Origin: Pseudomonadota bacterium
GTDB taxonomy: Bacteria; Pseudomonadota; Alphaproteobacteria; Rhizobiales; Hyphomicrobiaceae
NCBI GenBank assembly: GCA_023426855.1
Contig: JAEZBU010000186.1
Coordinates: 1-6,682 of the forward strand
Direction of reading: 5' to 3'
DNA: 6,682 nt
Shown: positions 1 through 5,146 of the stretch, in pieces
How positions within the stretch are numbered: the first letter of the stretch is position 1
Layout: each line of letters starts with the position of its first letter
Translations under genes and position numbers: made by a program
Notes under the pieces: model-generated
Databases searched by the model: none
Told to the model about the DNA's origin: nothing
What the model saw: the letters and a program-made list of their open reading frames with translations, nothing else

Positions 1-54
1 GAATATTCGACACGTTCGCTCCCCGGTTTGCGCGCGGCTCAAACTCATCGCCGC

Positions 55-82
55 TTGTTTCGCTTAATCGCCTTTATAGAAT
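55..82 (+). promoter_or_regulatory. weak sigma-70-like promoter candidate
   Basis: TTGTTT (55-60) and TAGAAT (77-82) are separated by 16 bases. The -10 half matches TATAAT at five of six positions, the -35 half at only three of six. It sits in the most AT-rich part of the upstream region but about 335 bases before the first start codon, so it would give a very long leader. The same AT-rich patch reads TATAAA on the minus strand (78-73), so it could equally serve a divergent gene to the left. Low confidence. Confidence 0.2.
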
Positions 83-87
83 ACGTT

Positions 88-108
88 TTCGGCCGTAATC
101 GGCCCGAA
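88..108. promoter_or_regulatory. imperfect inverted repeat, possible upstream activator site
   Basis: TTCGG (88-92) and CCGAA (104-108) are perfect inverted arms. The inner CC (93-94) and GG (101-102) can also pair, with C103 bulged. The centre, near base 98, lies about 100 bases upstream of the start site predicted from the -24/-12 element at 171-186. That is in the usual range for binding sites of sigma-54 enhancer-binding proteins. A related near-palindrome, TTCGGGCCGGAA (158-169, ten of twelve positions symmetric), abuts the -24 box. The activator-site reading is inference from position and symmetry only. Confidence 0.25.
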
Positions 109-170
109 GGCAATATGCATCTATGGCTAGGCGGAGGGTGGTCGGGAGTCATTCGGCTTCGGGCCGGAAC

Positions 171-186
171 CGGACCGCCCATTGCA
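171..186 (+). promoter_or_regulatory. candidate sigma-54 (RpoN) -24/-12 promoter
   Basis: The sequence CGGACCG-CCCA-TTGCA fits the consensus TGGCACG-N4-TTGCA at nine of twelve defined positions. It keeps the essential GG and GC dinucleotides with exactly ten bases between them. Transcription would start near base 197, giving a leader of about 220 bases before the first gene. In P. putida the comparable levulinate genes lie beside a gene for a sigma-54-dependent activator (LvaR), so such a promoter would fit the operon's apparent function. In GC-rich DNA a nine-of-twelve match can occur by chance, so confidence is moderate to low. Confidence 0.4.
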
Positions 187-221
187 AAACACTGCCCACC
201 CCAAGCAAGATTGAAAACGAG

Positions 222-281
222 ATGCAAATATTCGAATGGACCCGTCGCGGGTTCATCGGCTTTGCTGCAGTCCCGCAATGA
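222..281 (+). other. 19-codon open frame resembling a cut-off Tat signal peptide
   Basis: ATG at 222 opens a 19-codon frame ending at TGA 279-281 that reads MQIFEWTRRGFIGFAAVPQ. The TRRGFIG segment fits the twin-arginine pattern (S/T)RRxF(L/I) and is followed by a short apolar run, as at the start of an exported Tat substrate. Nothing recognisable follows in any frame, although a frame opening at 278 adds about 35 codons. It could be the decayed 5' end of a lost gene, a leader peptide, or chance. No good ribosome binding site precedes it. Confidence 0.15.
238..254 (+). repeat. compact hairpin in the operon leader
   Basis: Bases 238-244 (GGACCCG) pair with 248-254 (CGGGTTC) around a three-base TCG loop. 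This gives six Watson-Crick pairs and one G-U pair. In RNA it would be a short, GC-rich, stable stem. It falls inside the 19-codon frame at 222-281 and within the leader predicted from the sigma-54-like element. No poly-T run follows, so it is not a standard terminator. Confidence 0.35.
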
Positions 282-381
282 CCTTGCCGAACATGGCGGG
301 TGTGCAGATGCGATGCGCCCAATTCCCTGCGGCGCCAGCCTGTGCCATGTTGCGAACTCCGCCGGGCCTTGCTGGTTGGCG

Positions 382-412
382 GTGATCAAACGCAACACTG
401 GGATAAGATCAC
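382..412. promoter_or_regulatory. inverted repeat immediately before the first start codon
   Basis: GTGATC (382-387) and GATCAC (407-412) are perfect inverted 6-bp arms separated by 19 bases. The right arm ends five bases before the ATG at 418. As DNA it could be an operator. As RNA it would fold back over the only purine-rich stretch (401-407, GGATAAG) that could serve as ribosome binding site, so it might damp translation initiation. Six-base arms at this distance are not rare by chance. Confidence 0.25.
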
Positions 413-417
413 GGTAG

Positions 418-1188
418 ATGTCCGCCGCACCATTCTCACTCGCCGGAAAAACAGCACTCGTTACTGGAGCATCCTCAGGCCTCGGCCGGCACTTTGCCGG
501 CGTGATGACGCGCGCGGGTGCCCGTGTCATCGTTGCTGCCCGCCGCATGGATCGCCTGGAAGCTCTGGTTGATGAGTTGCGTGCATCCGGCCACGAAGCC
601 GTGGCGGTGCCGCTCGACGTGACCGATCCGGCCAGCGTGCATTCCGCGTTCGATGCCGCCGAAACGGCGTTCGGTCCCGTGTCGATCCTCGTCAACAATG
701 CCGGACTGCCGTCCAATGCGTTCTTCACCAAGATCGGCGAAGACGACTGGCGGCAGGTACTCGACGTCAATCTCGACGGTGTGTTCCGCGTGGGCCAGGA
801 AGCGGCCAAACGCATGATCGCGGCCGGCGATGGCGGTTCGATCATCAACATCTCATCGGTGCTGGGGCTCGGTGTGCTCAAGGCGGTTGCGCCCTACGCG
901 GCGTCGAAAGCCGCCGTCATCCAGCTCACCAAAGCCATGGCGCTGGAACTGGCGCGCGACCACATCCGCGTCAACGCGCTGGCGCCGGGCTACGTCGTCA
1001 CCGAACTCAACGATCAGTTTCTGTCCAGCGACGCCGGGCGCAAGCTGCTATCTAAAGTACCGATGGCACGGGCCGGCGATCTGTCGGAACTCGACGGACC
1101 GCTGCTATTGCTGGCATCGGATGCAGGCGCCTACATGACCGGCAGCACGCTGGTGGTGGATGGCGGCACACTGCTGGGCATGGCGTGA
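418..1188 (+). CDS. short-chain dehydrogenase/reductase (SDR), LvaD-like candidate
   Basis: This is a classical SDR of 256 residues, the usual length. Seen: the Rossmann motif TGASSGLG at 16-23, NNAG at 93-96, and catalytic N118, S147, Y160 and K164 (YAASK). The C-terminus, VVDGG, is typical. The second beta strand ends in AARR (40-43) with no acidic residue, which usually favours NADP(H); this is inference. The ATG is the only sensible start, because an in-frame TAG lies directly before it (415-417) and the next Met is beyond the Rossmann motif. No strong ribosome site is visible. The phosphotransferase gene starts three bases after its stop. In the levulinate pathway the SDR LvaD reduces the 4-keto acyl-CoA to the 4-hydroxyacyl-CoA, and the operon partners suggest that role. 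The family is too broad for sequence alone to fix the substrate; a 3-hydroxyacyl-CoA or other alcohol dehydrogenase is possible. Confidence 0.93.
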   Translation: MSAAPFSLAGKTALVTGASSGLGRHFAGVMTRAGARVIVAARRMDRLEALVDELRASGHEAVAVPLDVTDPASVHSAFDAAETAFGPVSILVNNAGLPSNAFFTKIGEDDWRQVLDVNLDGVFRVGQEAAKRMIAAGDGGSIINISSVLGLGVLKAVAPYAASKAAVIQLTKAMALELARDHIRVNALAPGYVVTELNDQFLSSDAGRKLLSKVPMARAGDLSELDGPLLLLASDAGAYMTGSTLVVDGGTLLGMA

Positions 1189-1191
1189 CGC

Positions 1192-2271
1192 ATGACGCAA
1201 TCCCAAACAGCCGCGCGCCGCGCACGGACCTTGGACCCGGAGAATATCGGGCCGCTTGAAACTTGGCTCGCGCGCGAACTCGACGCGCAATCGGTCAGGA
1301 TCGTGGAAGCCGTGCTGCTCAGCGGCGGTGCGATCCAGGAAAACTGGCGCGTCGTCGCCGCTGTCGAAGGCGGTCCGCGTAACGGCAGCAATACCTGGGT
1401 GCTGCGCACCGACGCCGTTGCCCGCCTGTCCATGAGCCTCGATCGCGCGGGTGAATTCCGTGCCCTGCGCGCCGCGCATGCGGCTGGCGTCGCGGTTGCC
1501 GAGCCGATCCTGCGCTATGCCGATGCCGACCTGATTGGCGCGCCGTTCCTCATCCAATCCTTCGTGTCCGGCAACGCCCAGGCGCGGCGCATCGTGCGCG
1601 ACCCCAATCTCGACGCATTCGGCGATGCGCTGGCCAAGAGGCTTGGCGCTGAGATGGCCAGGATACATCGCATTTCACCGCCAAATGATGATCTGGGCTT
1701 CCTGCCGATCCCGCTGCTGTCGCCTGCACGCAATGAAGTTTCCCGCCTGCGCAGCGCGCTCGATGAGGCGACCGATCCGCGTCCGGCTCTGGAATACGTG
1801 CTGTCCTGGCTCGACGCGCACGCGCCGCCCGCCGATCAGCTCAGCCTCGTGCATGGGGATTTCCGCAGCGGCAATTATCTCGTGCAGGATGGAAAGCTCG
1901 GCGCGATCCTGGATTGGGAATTTGCGCACTGGGGCGATCGTCACGAGGATATCGGCTGGCTGATGGCGCGCTGCTGGCGCTTCGGCAACGACGCCAAGGA
2001 GGTCGGCGGCATCGGCAGCCGCGCAGCATTCTTCGAGGGCTATCGTAGCGAAGCGGCGTACCAGGTCGATGAAACCATCATAGGGTACTGGGAGATCATG
2101 GCTGCTGCGAAGTGGGCCACCATCGCGGTGCTGCAGGGCGACCGCTACCGCAAAGGCGGCGAAGACTCGCTTGAGCTGGCGTTGACCGGCCTGATGGCGC
2201 CAGAAATGGAACTCGACGCGCTGGACGCGATGAGCAAACTCACCGCATCAGGAGACGTGCGATGGCAGTGA
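1192..2271 (+). CDS. APH-fold phosphotransferase of the ACAD10/11 N-terminal type, LvaA-like
   Basis: This is a 359-residue kinase-fold protein (aminoglycoside phosphotransferase superfamily), cytoplasmic by sequence. Seen: a glycine-containing N-lobe loop (LSGGAIQENW, 43-52), a WVLRT strand (69-73), EFRALRAAHAAGVAV (88-102), the catalytic loop HGDFRSGN (221-228; D223 catalytic, N228 metal-binding) and the DWE metal motif (241-243). This style matches the kinase domain of ACAD10/ACAD11 and bacterial LvaA, not antibiotic-resistance enzymes. LvaA, with LvaB, phosphorylates the 4-hydroxyl of 4-hydroxyacyl-CoA, and mammalian ACAD10/11 kinase domains are reported to act on 4-hydroxyacyl-CoAs. The gene follows the SDR after three bases, without a clear ribosome site, so coupled translation is likely. 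Its 3' end overlaps the next gene by 10 bases. The family call is firm. The 4-hydroxyacyl-CoA substrate is inferred from the neighbours. Confidence 0.9.
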   Translation: MTQSQTAARRARTLDPENIGPLETWLARELDAQSVRIVEAVLLSGGAIQENWRVVAAVEGGPRNGSNTWVLRTDAVARLSMSLDRAGEFRALRAAHAAGVAVAEPILRYADADLIGAPFLIQSFVSGNAQARRIVRDPNLDAFGDALAKRLGAEMARIHRISPPNDDLGFLPIPLLSPARNEVSRLRSALDEATDPRPALEYVLSWLDAHAPPADQLSLVHGDFRSGNYLVQDGKLGAILDWEFAHWGDRHEDIGWLMARCWRFGNDAKEVGGIGSRAAFFEGYRSEAAYQVDETIIGYWEIMAAAKWATIAVLQGDRYRKGGEDSLELALTGLMAPEMELDALDAMSKLTASGDVRWQ

Positions 2272-2627
2272 AGCGCGTTTCCGCCGAAACATTGATCGAA
2301 CTCGCCATCGCGACGCTGAAAAGCGAGCTGCAGCCCGCCCTGCCGGCCGAGCACCGCTACACGGCCGCGATGCTCGCCAATGCGCTCGAAATCGCCCGTC
2401 GTGAGATCGTGACCGACGGGCAGTCGGAACGATGGAACCTGCTCGACAGCATTTATCCGGAAGCCGAGGGCGAGATGAAGCAACTCGCCGCCGATATCCG
2501 CAACGGCAAGGTCAACAGCAAGAAACACCCCGAACTGGCCGAGCGGCTGAAGGCCCTCGTCATCGAGGAACTGAAGATCAGCAATCCACGATTTTTGAAA
2601 TCGCGGGCCGAGGCCGGCAAGCTGTAA
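2262..2627 (+). CDS. small DUF6285-type protein, LvaB-like partner of the kinase
   Basis: This is a 121-residue, mostly helical, soluble protein with no signal peptide or membrane segment. It looks like the DUF6285 family: an N-terminal helix with LIELAIATLK (11-20), then the signature block LP..HRY..AMLANALEIARRE (27-48), and a charged helical C-terminal half. Family assignment is from recognised pattern, not a search. Genes of this type sit directly after APH/ACAD10-type kinases. In P. putida the equivalent small protein LvaB is required with LvaA for phosphorylation of 4-hydroxyvaleryl-CoA, though its biochemical role is unclear. The start at 2262 is supported by AGGAGA (2250-2255) six bases upstream and by the 10-base overlap with the kinase gene, which suggests co-translation and complex formation. 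Confidence 0.85.
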   Translation: MAVKRVSAETLIELAIATLKSELQPALPAEHRYTAAMLANALEIARREIVTDGQSERWNLLDSIYPEAEGEMKQLAADIRNGKVNSKKHPELAERLKALVIEELKISNPRFLKSRAEAGKL

Positions 2628-2652
2628 GACCGCTCGTCAGGAGTGAACGTCG

Positions 2653-4284
2653 ATGGACATGGATCCGCCCGAGCTGCGCAAACGCCCAGCCAACTTCGTT
2701 CCCCTTACCCCGATCAGCTTTCTGGTGCGCGCCGCCAACGTGTTCGCCAACCGCACCGCGCTCATCCACGGTGGGCGCCGCTTCACCTATGCCGAGTTGT
2801 ACGCACGCACCCGCCGACTGGCGCATGCGCTGCACAACGCAGGTATACGGCGTGGCGATACGGTCGCGATCATCGCACCAAACACCCCGGCTCTACTGGA
2901 AGCACACTACGCGGTGCCGATGCTCGGCGCGGTTCTGAACCCGATCAATGTTCGCCTCGATCCGGCCGCCATCGCGTTTTGCCTGGAGCATGGCGAGGCC
3001 AAGCTGCTGCTCGCCGATCGCGTGTTTGCCGACGCAGTGAAAACCGCAACCGCGGACATGAAAACCCCGCCCCGCGTCATCGACATCGCAGATGAGGAAG
3101 AGCCAAACGCACAACCCTGCGGCGATACGGAATACGAGCACTTTCTGGCCGGCGGCGACCCGCAGTTCGATTACCCGGGGCCACTGGATGAGTGGGAGTC
3201 GATTTGCCTGCTCTACACCTCCGGCACCACCGGAAATCCCAAGGGCGCGGTCTACAGCCACCGCGGTGCGCACCTCAACGCGCTGGCCAACGCCCTCACC
3301 TTCAAGCTCGACCACAACAGCCGCTATCTGTGGACGCTGCCGATGTTCCACTGCTCCGGCTGGACCTATACCTGGGCAGTGACGGCGGCAGCGGGCACGC
3401 ACATCTGCCTGCGCCGCGTCGAGCCGAAGCGGATTTTCGATCTCATCGCCGAACACGCGGTGACGCACATGTGCGGCGCGCCGATCGTGCTCAACACGCT
3501 AGTTCACGCGCCGGCCGACGCCAAACGTCCGCTGCCGACGCGCCCGCACGTGATGACCGGCGGCGCGGCGCCACCGTCGGCCATCATTCGCAATATGGAA
3601 GCGATGGGCTTTGAAGTGCTGCATGCCTACGGCACCACCGAGAGCTACGGCCCATCGACCACCTGCACACCGATGCCGGAATGGGCTGAGCTGCCACCGG
3701 AAGAGCGCTACACGAACATGGCCCGCCAGGGTGTCCCGCACGTTCTGATCGACGATATGATCGTGGCGGACGCCGACAGCCTGGAGGTGCTGCCACGGGA
3801 CGGCGCCACGCTCGGCGAGATCATGCTGCGCGGCAACACACTGATGAAGGGCTATCTCAAGAATGCCGCCGCGACCGACGAAGCTTTCGCAGGTGGCTAC
3901 TACCATTCCGGCGATCTCGCTGTGCGCCACCCCGACAGCTACATTGAAGTCAAAGATCGCTCCAAGGACATCATCATTTCCGGCGGCGAGAACATTTCTT
4001 CGCTCGAAGTCGAGGAGGTGCTCTACCGGCATCCGCAGGTGATGGAAGCCGCCGTCGTCGCGCGCCCGGATCCGAAATGGGGCGAAAGCCCATGCGCGTT
4101 CGTGACGTTAAAACCCGGCGCAGACGCCATCAGCGCGGAGGACGTCATCGCGTTCTGTCGCGCGAACATGGCAGGCTTCAAGGTTCCCAAAACCGTCGTA
4201 TTCGGGCCTCTCCCCAAGACATCAACCGGCAAGATTCAGAAGTTCGTTTTGCGCGAACGCGCCAATGCCGCCGGAAAGACCTGA
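2653..4284 (+). CDS. AMP-forming acyl-CoA synthetase (ligase), LvaE-like candidate
   Basis: This is a full-length 543-residue member of the ANL superfamily, converting a carboxylic acid, ATP and CoA to acyl-CoA, AMP and PPi. Seen in order: P-loop motif YTSGTTGNPKG (188-198), MFHCSGW (231-237), AYGTTE (325-330), YHSGDLAV (417-424), DRSKDIIISGGENIS (435-449) hinge region, and the C-terminal PKTSTGKIQK (521-530) with the adenylation lysine K527. The MFHC(S/N)GW segment is typical of the medium/long-chain fatty acyl-CoA synthetase-like branch that includes methylmercaptopropionate-CoA ligases (DmdB). ATG 2653 has AGGAG (2639-2643) nine bases upstream; a second ATG at 2659 is possible. The gene follows the DUF6285-type gene after 25 bases and closes the operon. 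By analogy with LvaE it would activate the 4-keto or 4-hydroxy acid. Motifs fix the chemistry, not the acyl chain. Confidence 0.95.
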   Translation: MDMDPPELRKRPANFVPLTPISFLVRAANVFANRTALIHGGRRFTYAELYARTRRLAHALHNAGIRRGDTVAIIAPNTPALLEAHYAVPMLGAVLNPINVRLDPAAIAFCLEHGEAKLLLADRVFADAVKTATADMKTPPRVIDIADEEEPNAQPCGDTEYEHFLAGGDPQFDYPGPLDEWESICLLYTSGTTGNPKGAVYSHRGAHLNALANALTFKLDHNSRYLWTLPMFHCSGWTYTWAVTAAAGTHICLRRVEPKRIFDLIAEHAVTHMCGAPIVLNTLVHAPADAKRPLPTRPHVMTGGAAPPSAIIRNMEAMGFEVLHAYGTTESYGPSTTCTPMPEWAELPPEERYTNMARQGVPHVLIDDMIVADADSLEVLPRDGATLGEIMLRGNTLMKGYLKNAAATDEAFAGGYYHSGDLAVRHPDSYIEVKDRSKDIIISGGENISSLEVEEVLYRHPQVMEAAVVARPDPKWGESPCAFVTLKPGADAISAEDVIAFCRANMAGFKVPKTVVFGPLPKTSTGKIQKFVLRERANAAGKT

Positions 4285-4298
4285 GGCCATCCGGCGGC
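4267..4298 (+). terminator. stem-loop over the ligase stop codon, possible operon terminator
   Basis: GCCGCCGGA (4267-4275) and TCCGGCGGC (4290-4298) are perfect 9-bp inverted arms, extendable by a U-G pair (4266/4299), around a 14-base loop. The loop contains the TGA stop (4282-4284). No T-run follows, so it is not a textbook intrinsic terminator. It may instead protect the 3' end of the mRNA or help termination where two convergent transcripts meet. Confidence 0.45.
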
Positions 4299-4326
4299 GA
4301 CGTGCTTCTCGGCAGTTTCGCGCCGC
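4294..4326. repeat. second inverted repeat between convergent genes
   Basis: GCGGCG (4294-4299) and CGCCGC (4321-4326) are inverted 6-bp arms separated by 21 bases. The right arm ends two bases beyond the HdeD-type stop codon (on the minus strand). The left arm overlaps the 3' arm of the 9-bp stem at 4267-4298, so the two folds exclude each other. This pair may act at the end of the minus-strand transcript. The evidence is symmetry only. Confidence 0.25.
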
Positions 4327-4328
4327 AA

Positions 4329-4937
4329 CTATGCCGGCCGTGCAGCCGCCATCCGCGTCTCCACTTCACGCCGCACAGTCTGTGACAGCATGATGAAGGC
4401 AATGCCGGTGCTGAGGAAGTTCACGCCGACCAGCAGGCCGAGCACGAACAGCGACGTCTCCGGCAGTCCGCTGGCGATCAGCAGTCCGACCGCGATACTG
4501 ACCACGCCGGACAGCAGCATCCAGACCCAGCTTCCACTGCGCTTCATGTCGAAAGCGAAGCGCAACTGCACCGCGCCATCAACCAGAAACACGGCAGCCA
4601 GCAGCATGGTCAACGCCAGGATGCCGACGCCTGGATGCGTCAGCAGGTAGACGCCAAGTCCAAGCTTGAGCAAGCCAAGCAGCAGTTCGCCAAAGAACGA
4701 ACCTGTGCCCTCGACCTGGAACGCTCCGAAGATCGTCACCAGGCCTGCGAGCACCAGCACCCAGCCGAACATCAGCTCGACCGTCAGGGTTGTGAAAACG
4801 GGAAACAACAGAGCCAGAATTCCGGCGATGGTCAGCCCAACCCCGGCCCAGAAAAATCGCGTCCTCTTGCTCGCGATCTTCTCGACCATATCCTCGGGGA
4901 ACTGTGCGCTGATCGTCGGTCGAGAGGTGTCAGTCAT
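4329..4937 (-). CDS. HdeD/DUF308 family integral membrane protein
   Basis: This is a 202-residue polytopic protein with about six apolar segments (near 28-46, 51-73, 81-99, 104-125, 136-155 and 161-183), a short polar N-terminus and a basic C-terminal tail. The length and three-fold helix-pair layout match the HdeD acid-resistance / DUF308 family. Key stretches are GILALLFPVFTTLTVELMFGW and the GDGAVQL-like FLVDGAVQLRFAF (117-129). In E. coli HdeD contributes to acid resistance at high cell density; molecular function is unknown. I chose ATG 4937 because GGAG lies seven bases upstream. A TTG at 4964 would add nine residues but has no ribosome site. The gene is convergent with the operon and functionally unrelated to it. 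An EcfG-like promoter just upstream suggests general-stress control. Confidence 0.88.
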   Translation of the reverse strand: MTDTSRPTISAQFPEDMVEKIASKRTRFFWAGVGLTIAGILALLFPVFTTLTVELMFGWVLVLAGLVTIFGAFQVEGTGSFFGELLLGLLKLGLGVYLLTHPGVGILALTMLLAAVFLVDGAVQLRFAFDMKRSGSWVWMLLSGVVSIAVGLLIASGLPETSLFVLGLLVGVNFLSTGIAFIMLSQTVRREVETRMAAARPA

Positions 4938-4941
4938 ATCG

Positions 4942-4991
4942 CCACTCCACGCTTCGTTACGCAACCACGCAACGCAAAGCTAATGGAGTGG
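4942..4991 (-). repeat. 8-bp inverted repeat overlapping the HdeD-type ribosome site
   Basis: CCACTCCA (4942-4949) and TGGAGTGG (4984-4991) are perfect inverted arms with 34 bases between them. On the minus-strand transcript the downstream arm contains the GGAG ribosome site of the HdeD-type gene, and the upstream arm could pair with it and hide it. If transcription starts at the EcfG-like promoter (about 4963), the upstream arm would not be transcribed. In that case only a longer transcript, for example read-through from the thermonuclease gene, would form the stem. The regulatory reading is inference. Confidence 0.3.
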
Positions 4992-4995
4992 TTCG
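4971..4995 (-). promoter_or_regulatory. candidate EcfG (general stress response) promoter for the HdeD-type gene
   Basis: On the minus strand CGAAC (4995-4991), a 16-base spacer and CGTT (4974-4971) match the alphaproteobacterial EcfG consensus GGAAC-N16/17-CGTT with one mismatch. The predicted start, near 4963, lies about 26 bases before the chosen ATG (4937), which is ideal placement. HdeD-type genes are plausible stress-regulon members. The motif is short, so the match is suggestive only. Confidence 0.45.
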
Positions 4996-5146
4996 CCCTG
5001 TCGTGCGCTTCAACACAGCTTGGTGAACGATACCTGATCCGGCGGATGGCAATTACCACGAGCGTGACCGCCACCTCCGCCTTTTGAGGCATTCGGGCGG
5101 GCACACTGACGGGCTATCGCCCCAAACCGCGGTCGCGAGGACCTGA

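Larger units (their letters stand above)
1..417. other. non-coding control region upstream of the four-gene operon
   Basis: I see no convincing gene here. Open frames crossing it read as low-complexity, Arg/Cys/Pro-rich shadow translations. It does hold a sigma-54-like element (171-186), a weaker sigma-70-like element (55-82), an imperfect inverted repeat (88-108), a compact hairpin (238-254) and a 6-bp inverted repeat just before the first gene (382-387 / 407-412). The extreme left also has an ATG on the minus strand (48 down to 46) that stays open to the window edge, 16 codons. This could be the first codons of a divergent gene, but it has no clear ribosome site and is too short to judge. 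About 200 bases would remain as an untranslated leader if transcription starts near 197. Confidence 0.6.
4938..5146. other. 209-bp gap between the HdeD-type and thermonuclease genes
   Basis: This gap holds the HdeD-type promoter candidate (4971-4995), an 8-bp inverted repeat (4942-4949 / 4984-4991) and small stems at 5079-5090 and 5111-5122 with no T-run. A 52-codon minus-strand frame (5092 down to 4934) begins MPQKAEVAVTLVVIAI. Its TGA overlaps the HdeD-type ATG as ATGA. It has no ribosome site at its ATG, although GGAGGTGG (5078-5071) precedes an internal GTG. The frame resembles no family I know, so I do not call it a gene. Confidence 0.5.

Noticed and set aside
240..258. tRNA T-arm-like GGGTTC next to a hairpin
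   Set aside because: No acceptor, D or anticodon arms can be built around it and the T-loop sequence is wrong.
28..417. Plus-strand open frame of 129 codons ending directly before the SDR start
   Set aside because: It begins at TTG with no ribosome site, and its composition (Cys, Arg, Pro scattered) and lack of any domain fit non-coding sequence.
45..881. Long minus-strand open frame opposite the SDR gene
   Set aside because: It is Ser/Pro/Arg-rich shadow translation antisense to a clear SDR with all catalytic motifs and has no family resemblance.
1192..2271. Aminoglycoside-resistance kinase
   Set aside because: The fold family is shared, but the N-lobe and HGDFRSGN / DWE style, plus the DUF6285-type and acyl-CoA ligase neighbours, fit the ACAD10/LvaA type instead.
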